Positions 34,301 to 44,086 of a stretch of 63,745 nucleotides of DNA are shown piece after piece. How positions within the stretch are numbered: the first letter of the stretch is position 1; the number at the start of each line of letters is the position of its first letter. This DNA comes from Nannochloropsis salina CCMP1776 (Eukaryota; Sar; Eustigmatophyceae; Eustigmatales; Monodopsidaceae), in the NCBI GenBank assembly GCA_004565275.1, contig SDOX01000127.1:44491-108235 (forward strand). The letters are read 5' to 3'. The notes beneath the pieces were generated by a model. That model saw only the letters and a list, made by a program, of their open reading frames with translations, ran no database searches and was not told the DNA's origin. A program made the translations under genes and the position numbers.

Positions 34301-37226
34301 GAAATGGAAAAGCACGACTGAAGGAACGGAAGGAAAGAAGGCAAAGAAGGAGGGGGGTAGGGAGGGAGGGAGGGAGGGAGGGCCGTACATGCTGTAAGCG
34401 TGCCACCGTCCGCCGTCGCTGCACGAGCAGGCCGATGCGCCCCACCGCGTCCCCAAAAAAGGCGTCCATCTCAATCTCCAGCACCACCAGCAAGTCTTTC
34501 TCCTGGACAGAGGCGGGCTTGCCTTCGGGCCCCTGGGGAGGGCTGGAGAGGGGACGGGAGGGCGGGCGGGCGGGAGAAAAGAAAGGGTGGAAGTCAGGCG
34601 CAAGGGCTGCCAGGGCATATGTCTCGGAGAGTTTCTCAAGAAAACCGATACCATTTTCATCTACCTTCCATCCATTCCATACCACCCGCCCTGCTCCATT
34701 CACTCGCCCACCCCCAATCTGCCCTCACCAGCAGCGACCGAGCGGCAGAAGCGGCAAGGCATCCTTCCCTCCCTCCTCCTCCGCCACCTCCCTCGCCAAC
34801 GCCCAGAGAAATTCATAGATGCAGCCCACCGGCGTAGAAGCGTGGAGAGAGGGAGGTACCGCGGCGTGGAAGGAGGGCTGGAGGGAGGTGCCAGTGGAGG
34901 GGGCGGGGGAGGGGGCGGCGACGGGATTGAGAAGGGGAAGGAGGCCGAGGGGCGGGGGGGCGGGAAGCGGGTCCGCAGAGACGAGGAAGAGGGAGACGTG
35001 CGGGACTGAAGGAAGAAGAAAGAAACCGCGAGGAAAGGATCAGAAAGAAAGGGGTGAGCGTGATGGAACTCAGATTTGGAGGCCGACCTCGCTGATTCGC
35101 TGCCGATACTGTGTTTTCGTTTTGCTGACCCCCACCCTCCCTCCCACTCTCTTTCCCTCCCTCCCTGACTTACCTTGCTCCGATGTTTGAGAGCAGGAAG
35201 CCACGACAGGGGAAGAAGAGGAGGAGGCACTGGTGGTGGTAGAATCGGAGGTATCCACAGCGGGGGGAGCGGAGGAAGGGGAGGAGGGAGGAAGGGAGGG
35301 AGGCCGAGCCGCGTCGGTTTCCTCCTTGGGCGCGTTGGGTAGGGGAAGAGGATGATCTCGGTGACGCCGGCGCTCCAAGCGCACCAAGGAGGAGAGAAGG
35401 ACGGACAGGGAGGGTGGAAGGGAGGTTGAAGACGCGGAAGGGGAGGAGGAGGGCGGGGGGCGGGGCGGGGGCGGGTTCTTGACAGAGGCGAACGAGACGA
35501 GGCCGATACCCTTCAGGATGCGAACCACGGCGCTGGGCGAGAAGGAGAGAGGAGGAAAGCGTGAGAGAAAGGAGACATGATGCGTCTTAATCATCCGGAG
35601 ACTTCGTGCGAGACCTGTCCGTCCCATTCCCTTCCCCTCCACCCAATCCTTTCCTCTCTCCTTTCCTCCCTCCCTCCCTCCCCCCCTTTCTTTTTTCCTT
35701 CCCTCTTCCTCACCGTATCTCGCCAGCAGTCACTAACTCCTCCTTCTTCGAAATCTCTGCTCCAGCGATGTTGCTTTGCCCGGGCGTATTTCTATCGCCC
35801 TCCTTCTCCCCTTCCCCTCCCTCGCTCCCCGCCTCCTTCCCTCCATCTCTCACCGCAGAGAGACGGGCTTGGACCTCGCGCTCAAGGGAACAAAGGGGGA
35901 GGCTTTGGTGCTTAGCATCTGCAAACGATAAGGTAGGGGGGAGAGAAGAGGATGGCGCCGGAGAGAATATGAGTAGGCATTGCGGTTATCAGCGGAGATT
36001 GAGGGGAAGGGGCGGAGGGAAGGAGGGAAGTAAGGCAGGAGGAAGGAAGTGGGGAAAAAAGTAGCACCTTTCAACACCGCGAGGGTCATGGCAAGCAGCT
36101 CCAAACCTCTTGTGGAAGTGGGTTTGGTGATGATCTCCGCGGGAAGCCGCCTCTTTTTCTGGCTCGGGGGCGGAGGCTGTGGCGGCTGTGGCTGGTAATA
36201 GTACTGGGAGTGGTACCCCTTGCCCTCCCTCCCGCCCTCCCTCGCTTCCTGCACGCCATGCGCCCCATCCGGTGAGGCCATGCCGCTAGCCTTCAACTCA
36301 GGAAGGGCAGGAGGGAGGGAGGGAGGGAGGGACGGAGGGAGGGGAGGCAGCGTGGAGGCGGCGAGGGTGCCCGCAGTGTCGCTGCTCGCGCCGGTCTCGG
36401 TCGAAGCCGCTTGGGAGGACAAAGGGGCGGGGGAGGAGGCGGAAGGGGGAGAGGACGCGGCGGGGGCTGCCGGGAGGGAGGGCAGTGGGGCGGGAGGGCT
36501 CGAGTGAGGGTAGAGGGAGGGATGCAGAGGATAGTAGGGGCTGGAGGGAGGGGCTCCGGAGGCGGCAGCGGCGGCGGCCGCGGCAGCGGTGTGCATGTAA
36601 GGATGATGGTAGTAGGGGTGATGGTAGGGATGCACAGGCAGGTAGGATGGGTGCGGGTAGTACGACGCGTGGAGGGGGGAGGGCGGGTATGGCGAGGGGG
36701 AGGGGAAGGAGGCAGGGGGGGGGGGGCAGGGACGGGGGGGGGGCGCGATGAAGCGCGGAGAGGGAGGAATGGGGCCGGAGACCGCCCGCGCGGGCTTCGT
36801 GTTCCCCTCCATCCCTTGTTTCTCCTCCCCCCTTCCCCCTTCCCCTCCTATCCTCCCCGAACCTCCTCCAGAACCCTGGCCGGCCCCCCCCGTGCTCCCA
36901 GAGCCGGTACCTCCCTCTTCTTTTTTCTCCTCGCCACGCCCAAACCATCCCGCGTGGGCGTTCAGCGCCTCCTTTCCAGCCTCTCCATGTGAGCCTGGGG
37001 CGGTGTACACGGACAAATACGGCGTCGGGGAGTCTGCCAGAGGCGACAAAGCCGGAGTGCGTCCTCCCTCCTTGCCCTCCCCGTCCCCGACCCCTCCATC
37101 CGCCTTCTCCGCCTTCACAGACGCCCCTGAGCAGCCGCTCTCCTTGTCAGCTCTCTCGCTGCTCAAGTTTCCAGTGCTGCTGTAGCCCCCACCTTGCCCG
37201 GTGACGTCCTGGGTAACTGGCGCCAT
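31392..37226 (-). CDS. Large coiled-coil/PEHE-domain protein, MSL1/KANSL1-like
   Basis: Ten exons sum to exactly 1479 codons plus stop: 36068-37226, 35854-35918, 35714-35799, 35174-35532, 34729-35005, 34389-34542, 34163-34210, 33878-33947, 33432-33788, 31392-33256. Exon 1 is a disordered Pro/Ser/Gly/Tyr-rich region of about 380 residues with a basic patch (QKKRRLPAEIITKP). Next come helical segments (PVGCIYEFLWALAREVAEEE, LLVVLEIEMDAFFGDAVGRI) and a coiled coil (EEESLVRTLLHHYSVKVDHQ, MQRLDEAREK). Near residues 1220-1250 is EEDISDEAILARHEETLKQI followed by WERYARWRELRRRQR. This matches the SDE-x-RH-E-x-basic core of PEHE domains, which bind the MOF histone acetyltransferase in MSL1 and KANSL1. 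A coiled coil followed by PEHE is also the MSL1 layout. A poly-Ala run and acidic Ser-rich tail follow. I infer a chromatin acetylation scaffold, with moderate certainty about the family and high certainty about the gene. Confidence 0.72.
33958..34028. repeat. Pure (GGGA)n tract, about 70 bases
   Basis: It lies just upstream of the acceptor of exon 8 of the PEHE gene. In the transcript it reads (CCCU)n and acts as polypyrimidine tract. Confidence 0.9.
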
Positions 37227-38299
37227 GCCGGTCTGGAGACGTAGTACGAGGGGAGGAGCAAGAGCGGAGAGAGACGGGAAGGTGAGACAAGAGAGCGCAC
37301 AGGAGGCCAGGGCGGGACGATATATGCTATCAAATGGAAAAGATGGGAACTATAGTGGGTGTTTATCCTATTATTACAAGAAGACACACACAAGGAGAGG
37401 AGATTTGGGAAGTAAGCGCATACCTCTTGGGCTAATTACCTGCTTAACTCGTCGCTTTTGGCAACCAGGATACAAGGAGAAAGCGGAGCAGGATATGGTT
37501 GGAGCTTCACCAATAGCTCATGGCTAACGGGTATCAGTAGCAGCTCTAATCTCGTTCCCTGGTGCGAGAAAGAGGAAACGCTGAGAGAGAAGACGAGGAG
37601 TGCTTAAATGATTTGCACGTTACCAGCGGCAAAGGACGATGGAAACGTCCAAACAGGGTATAAATCATGGAATCACGGCAAAATTTCGTTACATGCTAGT
37701 GCTTGTATACCCTGCATCCTCTGAACAAGAAAATTGAGTTCAAAAAGGGACTTTTTGCTCGGAAAGAGCAAAGAAGCATATGCCCCTTCAGCCTGCGTCG
37801 GCTAGAGAAGATAAGGGGACCGGCACGTCGCACTCCTCCAAAACTTTCCCCAACACCGCGCACCACGCGCCACACCAGCATAGATGATCCGCTCCACCTC
37901 ATTTTGTACGTGCTCAGTGCGGTCGAGGGGCATGGAGCTGGCAGCGGGCAGGGAATCCAGCGGGTTCCAAGAATATCCTCCTCGCGCAGCTGCGGAGTGG
38001 GGGCACTGAGTCCTATATCGTCTTCAAATACCTCGTGTGCAGCGAGGTGGGCGATTGTCTCCAGGGGCATGCAGCCTGGTCAAACAGAGGGGTAGTTACT
38101 CAAGCCCGTCTTTCATCGTTGGGTCGTGTGGACATATTGCGATGGTTCAGAAGTCGGCATGTGCGCAGTTGCTGGTGTGCATCTTCGCTTAAGATACTCA
38201 CCTCTTTTAACTCTGTCTTGAGAAAAGCCACAGAGCAGGGCAGGAACAATGCTGTATCCCTTGCCGTTCGAAAGGTGGCAGTAGGTCAAGTGGTAATTC
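37227..38299. promoter_or_regulatory. Divergent intergenic region between the PEHE gene and SNM1
   Basis: About 1.07 kb. On the minus strand at 37696-38070 one frame of 124 residues looks partly protein-like (LAAHEVFEDDIGLSAPTPQL, REEDILGTRWIPC). A second frame there also looks coding (DRTEHVQNEVERIIYAG). This could be a small two-exon gene or a leader of the PEHE gene, but I could not build a consistent model. The rest shows nothing. Confidence 0.35.
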
Positions 38300-41200
38300 A
38301 TGGCTTCGCAAGTCGAGCGCATCAAATGGATTGAGGTATTTTTGATGAAAAATAGCGTGACGTGTCTGCTATTCTCCCTTTCCACAGCTCCTTTCTACCT
38401 CATCACATGCTACCCTCTCGTCTCTCCTCCCTAAAGCACGCCTTCCAAAGCCCCCTTTCATTCCTTTCACTATCTCTTCCTTCTCTCTCTCGCCTTACTT
38501 AATCCCTACGCTTCCCGCAGGGCACGTCATTCCTTGTCGACGGCTTTAACTTCCTCTCTCCCAAGTGCTCGGCCTACTTTCTCACCCACTTCCACAGCGA
38601 CCACTACTGGGGCCTCCGACCCTCTTTCTGCCACGGTACGTGGAGACGGCAATTTAGATGGCCTAGGAAGACAGGGCGAAGAGGGGAGGGCCGGATAAAT
38701 TTGTACTGGCAGGGGGGAGAATGGCTTGCGTGGGGGTGCACCCAAGTTCGATACCAAGTGCAGTGCTTTTTCTCGCCAATGCACCCAAATTCTCGCAAGT
38801 GAGCCGGCAGGCCGCAGTAAGGAGAAAGTCTTGTGGCAGTTTATCCCTACGTCTTCTTTGTCTGACCGTGCTTCCTCCCGCCCTGTGTCCTCGCTGTTCT
38901 CAAAGGCACTATCTACTGCAGCGACGTGACCGGCGCCCTCCTTGTCGGCAAGCTCGGGGTCAAGCCTCAGTTCGTCCACACCCTCCCCCTTGAGAAGCCC
39001 ACTACCATTCAGGTGACTCTGACTACCTCCTCTCTCCGGCCTCGTCCTCCCTCCGTCCCTCTACCCTAACCTTCCCACCCACCCACCCGATATTCCCGGG
39101 GGGGTGTCCCCCTTCACTCCCTTTCTCTCTCACTCACTCCTCCTTTCCTTCCCTCTCCAGGGCGTGGAGGTCACGCTCTTAGACGCCAATCACTGTCCAG
39201 GGGCGGTCATGCTGCTCTTCCACAACAAGAAAAGTACGGAGAAAGGGAGGGAGAGAAGAAGCGATGCTGCAAGTCGCCACTGCGAACGTGCAACAAAGAA
39301 AAATGCACGCGCTTCAGATATCAACGGTGTCTCTTCCGCGTCTTGTCTCCCTTCCCCCCTCCCTTGTTTTGCGTGCCACCCTCCCATCCCCTTCAGCCAA
39401 CACCACCATTCTCCACACCGGCGATTTTCGGGCAAGCGAGGCATTGACCGAGAGGACGGCGTCCTGGCTTCGGGACCGGGACCTGCGTGTGCGCACCCTC
39501 TACCTGGACACTACCTACTGCAACGCCAAGGTACCTCTCTTTCTCCAACCATCCCTCCCTTCCTCCCTCCCAATCGATCCTCTCCCCCACCTCCTTGCCA
39601 CGACACTCGCAGTCTGCATCGATTTTGCTCCTTAACCCAGCGCGCGCTTCTCTCCATCCCCTTCCCTTCTGCCCTCCCTCCCTCCCTCCAGTACACCTTT
39701 CCCTCCCAGCCGTCCGTCCTAGCAGCCCTCAGCCGCATCGCCGAGCGCGAAAAGGCCGAGCGTCCCTCCACCGTCTTCTACGTCGGCACCTACTCAATCG
39801 GGAAGGAGAGGGCGGTGCGAGCCGTGGCCGCGGGCATTGGGTGAGGGGGGGGGGGGGGGGAGGGAGGGAGGGAGGGAGGGGATGTGACGGATAGGGGGGA
39901 GACGGAAGGGAGATTGAGTGTCCGATCAGCCTCTCTCCTCCCGGGCCCTGACTTGTTCACCCTCTGCAGGCAGCAAGGTATACGCAGACAAGCACAAGGA
40001 AAGGACCTTGCGGCTGGCATCGGAGTGGGACGAGGAGGTGTTCGTCTCGGAAATGGAGGGCTCGCACGTGCGCATGTCGTGGCTGGGGAGGCTGCGGCCG
40101 GAGAAGATGGGGCCCCGGGCAGGAGCGAGGCGGATGGGACAAGAGAGGGGCGTGGAGATGAGGAAGGAGGGGAGAGAAGGGGAGGAGGGGAAAGATGTGG
40201 GAGGAAATGAGGAGCACAGTGGATGGGAGATGGATCGGGCGAGCGAGGAGGGCGAGGAAGGAAAGGAGAAGGAGGGGAGGGAGGAAGGCGTGGGGGAAGG
40301 GAAGACAGAGGTGGGAGAGAAGGGGGACGACGAGGGAGGATGGGAGATGGAGGAGGAGGGAGGGGGGGTTATGGAGGAGGAGGAAGAGGAGGAGGAAGAG
40401 AAGGAGGGGGACGACGCGTGTCGTCCCGTGGTGGGCTTTCGACCGACAGGTAGGGCGACAGGGACGAGGAGGTCGAGCCGTAGGGGAGGGAGCGGGCCCG
40501 GGCGTGCACGGGCAAAGAGATGGTCTTGCCGTGTCCCCTTTACGTTCGTCCACTCTTCAGCATGATCCTTCGTCCTCAATGCTTTCTCTCTCCCCCAGGG
40601 TGGAGCTACCTGCGGAATAGGAAGACGGCTCGGGACGCTTGCCCCTCCTCCCCCTCCTCCTACACCCCCTGGGTGAACCCACAAAATGGCGCGAAGCTCT
40701 ACTGGGTACCCTATTCAGAGCACTCCTCCTACACGGAGCTGAGAAGCTTTGTGCGGGCGATTCGTCCCAGGTACAAAATATAAAGAGGGTGACGAGGGTG
40801 ACGCATGTCGGTGCTGGATGTATCGCCCGGGGCGTGTTTCTATGAGTCCAGAAATCTCAGGGGCACCCCCGGCCCATACGTTTTCCCGCGATGGTTATCT
40901 CCATTGCTACGGCGCTTTCGGCAATTTCCCTTGTCATTAACTTCTTTGGACCCCCTTCAAATCCGCGACAGGAAAATTATACCAACCGTGGGCGCAGGGG
41001 ACGAGAAAGGGGTTGAGCGACAACTCAAGCATTTCCTGGCTGACATGGACCTGTCCCACGATAAATCGCGCCTCGATCGCTACTTGGGAAGGGGGGAAGA
41101 GAAGCGCCCCAAGATTCTTCAAAAAGAAGGGAGACCCTTGGAGGGAGGGGTGGGAGGCAAGCGTAAAACTTTTGACTTCGAAAAGATCGACGTAGAGGAG

Positions 41201-41365
41201 CAGGTCCTGAGGTGGGAGGAGCTTTCAAAAGGGTTGAACAGCGATGGGAAAGCGCAGGAAAGAGGAAGAGGATGGGACGAGCGTGAATTTACCTCTGACA
41301 CTAAGGAGAAAGGGCTTGGGAGGAAGACGGTCGAAGTAATTGTACTGGATGATGATGACAACTAA
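38300..41365 (+). CDS. PSO2: SNM1/PSO2 DNA interstrand cross-link repair nuclease
   Basis: Nine exons (38300-38335, 38521-38635, 38906-39012, 39161-39233, 39397-39530, 39692-39840, 39974-40449, 40599-40770, 40972-41365) give 551 residues in phase. SNM1/PSO2 is a metallo-beta-lactamase/beta-CASP 5' exonuclease that processes DNA cross-links. Catalytic motifs are present: LTHFHSDHYWGL (HxHxDH), DANHCPGAVMLLF, ILHTGDFR (motif 3 Asp) and LYLDTTYCN. Beta-CASP elements follow (FYVGTYSIGKERA, then YVPYSEHSSYTEL-like YWVPYSEHSSYTELRSFVRA). Between about residues 250 and 355 an acidic, low-complexity insertion (Glu/Gly-rich, from GGGA-like DNA) replaces the short loop of other species. The start exon is only 12 codons (MASQVERIKWIE), chosen because it splices straight into GTSFLVDGF. 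The C-terminus is charged and ends DDDDN. Confidence 0.9.
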
Positions 41366-42041
41366 GAGGGATGTAAAAAGAGACTTGTTGCAAGAGGTCG
41401 CATGCACATCATCTGTTTCTTCCTTGACGTGCTAACCTCATCTGACATAAAGCAATGTTTCAATAGCAGTCGTTGTTAAGGCCTGTGGTTCCTTCACGTT
41501 GTGTTTTTGTCTGAGTTGCGAAAGAGTACTTACGTCGTAACTGAACCGTGGAAGGGAATGCAACGCAAATTGCAGCCATGAATGAGATCTTTTTTATGCA
41601 TTGCCCATGCAAGGGATTTGTCCTCCTTGTCACTTTAAGTACGCGCTCAAACAAGACCCATATTCGTCTGTAACGTCTCTTCGATGACTCCAAGGCACAT
41701 TTTGTGTCCTTACCCTCCCGCCTCGAACTTGGCGACGCTCGCCTGTCCAGCGACTTGATCCCTTCAGACGCCACGATCGGTGCCACGCGCAGCATCGAGA
41801 TCCGCAACGCACCGTACAATTTTTGATATCAGGGCGTTTCAGAGGAATCAAGGGAAGGATGGACGCTCCTTGGTGTCGCACGGGGAGGCCAGGCATGTGC
41901 CGACCTCCCCCGTATCCAAGCAGCACCGTGTCCTTGTCCTTGATCTTCAAGTTCCTCCGTCTCGATGCCCCTTCCCGCGCAGTTGCCGCAAAACCTGACT
42001 CTCCCCCATCCTACATTTCGATGTACTCGATACTTGCAGAC
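41366..42041. other. Intergenic region with a candidate minus-strand exon
   Basis: Between 41806 and about 41995 the minus strand carries a convincing stretch (REGASRRRNLKIKDKDTVLL, GYGGGRHMPGLPVRHQGASI) ending near a consensus donor (ACG|GTGCGT). A second frame at 41460-41819 (LYGALRISMLRVAPIVASEG) may be a following exon. No complete model or family was obtained. The region otherwise serves as the promoter of the lumen-protein gene. Confidence 0.35.
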
Positions 42042-43156
42042 ATGGAGAGGTGTGGGATATCGACGCCGCATCGACGAGAAAGTGAAGGAGGGATCCGACG
42101 AAAAAAAACGACCTGCAGCATCTCTCTCTGCCTACTCTTCCTCCTCGTCGATCCAGCTTCCGTATATTCATGGCAACCGCGCCTTTGTCCAACCATGAAA
42201 GCAAAGGGAGCCAGAAAACAACATTTGGAGCCTTCGCAAAGCGCCCCAAGGGAAGCCTTCCGACACAGAGGAGGCGCTGTACTTCAACAGGCTGCCGCCG
42301 TTTCGAGTGTCCTCTTCTCTTTGTCCTCCTCGGTATTTCTACCTCCTGCACCCGCGTCAGCAGCTGATGACAAGATCGTTGCGATTGAGGAGGCGAGAGC
42401 CAAACTGGAGGCGGAGTTGAAAGAAGAAAAGAATATTCAGCGGTTAGAGACGGCAATCGAGAATGCTGACTGGGAGACACTGAAACAGGTATTGTTAGGG
42501 TGTTGGCAAGTAATCAGAGAGGATAGAGGGTGAGAACGGGTGGGATGTAGGTAGGGAAAAGATGAGTATGGACGCAGAGTCTTACACAATGGCAGAACCT
42601 GTGCAGAGATATGTGTGCCCTCCCTCGTAAATGATTGACTCTTTCGTATCCTTGTCTTTTCACCTGGCAACCTACCCCCCTCCTGCCCGTGAACTATCCT
42701 CCCTAATCGATCCAGACCTCGAGGCAATTCGACGCCTACTTGCGAGGAGACTTGATGGGGACGGCCCGGAAGGGTCTGGTGGACAAGAAGTCCGCGAACT
42801 CGATCCGCGAAGCGACCATGTACAGCCTCATCAAGGTCCGTGCCCCCCTCTTCCGTCCATGGGAGTCCCTCCGCGGGCTGGGAGGTATAGAAGAGATGGA
42901 AAACAAACGCAAGGCGCTTATTTTGTGCCGCCGGTTTTAAAGTCTTGGCCCCTCAACCTTCCCCTGCCTCTCTCCTCGTTTTCTTCCTCCTTTTACCCCT
43001 CCCTCCCCCCCTCTCGGCCCTTTCTCCGCGTGGATTCAGGTGAACAAAGGCGCCCGTGCCTCCGACGTGACACAAGCTGTAGAGGGTGTGAGAGAACTGC
43101 GGAGCAACCTCCAGGCTTTTATGAGCCTGGAGTGGGAAAAGCCACAGCAAGAGTAA
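42042..43156 (+). CDS. Thylakoid-lumen protein, PsbQ-like helical type
   Basis: Three exons (42042-42488, 42716-42835, 43040-43156) give 227 residues. The N-terminus is tripartite: a signal peptide (TCSISLCLLFLLVDPASVYS), a basic transit region (MKAKGARKQHLEPSQ) and a second hydrophobic span ending in SVFLPPAPASA just before ADDK. The last is a lumenal signal with an Ala-x-Ala cleavage site. The mature part, about 120 residues, is helical (IEEARAKLEAELKEEKNIQR, QFDAYLRGDLMGTARKGLVD, SDVTQAVEGVRELRSNLQAF). This resembles the four-helix PsbQ/Psb31-type extrinsic proteins of photosystem II. The resemblance is in size, targeting and helix pattern, so a specific name is not given. An in-frame ATG at 42021 is an alternative start. 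Confidence 0.72.
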
Positions 43157-44086
43157 TAATAAGAGGAATCAGAGTAAGATGGAACGCTAAAGAAATTGGA
43201 ATGAGAAATGGCAGTTGCTGCGAGCGTCTTGCTGTGTTATTGATCTTTCCTTCTCCGTCTCCTCTCGAGACCGGAGAGGCACAGCAGAGGAAAGAAACGT
43301 TTGTGTCGGTCAAGACGACGCGATTACCGAGTCCTCGATCCCTGTATATTCTTTTGCCTGATTGCGTATCTTGTTCAAAAGCCCACGCAGAGTCCGCCGC
43401 CCACCGGCGCATCGTTACAATACTCCCTTTACTATTCGAGTTTCCTACCTCCGGTCCTAATCTATCGTTGGATCATTCAATTCTTCGTGGGTTGGTCATT
43501 CATCCCCGGGCATATCTGAAAAACTTGAAGCGAAAATCCGCCGTGGCCTGGCCCGAGAGAAATTTGTGAGGTCCGTGCTGGGACCAGGAAATTCATGAAG
43601 GCAATGAGCCAGGCGGTTCTATTTTAAGGGTGTACACGGGGCAACAGCCTCCCCACGATTTCCTCCCTCCCGTCCCCAGGGCGCTTCGAAGTGTCCCCAG
43701 ACTGTCACACCACCACCCTCCAGACCCGACAAGGTATCACAGAGGCTTCACAAGGCGCGTATCTTTCTCTCGCTTGCTACGTCACCCCATCCCTCCCACA
43801 CTGCCCGCTGACAAACCCGCATCGGACCACGCCACACTCATCAAGCGCGTCTGAGTCCCTCAGTCTCAGCTGTTGCTCTTGTGTTTCTGGGGCCTCGGAC
43901 CGACCCTCCGCCTTCTCTCCCCTCCGCGTTGCTCTACGCCTTCCCTGCATTTCCTCCGTCTCTATTGCCCCACATCCTCCCCCACACCTGACACTGCTGT
44001 CCCTCCCGGCCAGAGAGTCGGACGAAAGGGAGCCAGTGGGGAGGGAGGGGAAGAGGGCGGGGGGCTGGATGGGCGGAGATGCCAGG
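43157..44086. other. Convergent intergenic region
   Basis: It holds the 3' ends of the lumen-protein gene (+) and the RBR ligase gene (-). At 43680-43860 on the plus strand an exon-like stretch after a CCCCAG (RFEVSPDCHTTTLQTRQ) is open but connects to nothing. No other feature is seen. Confidence 0.4.
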
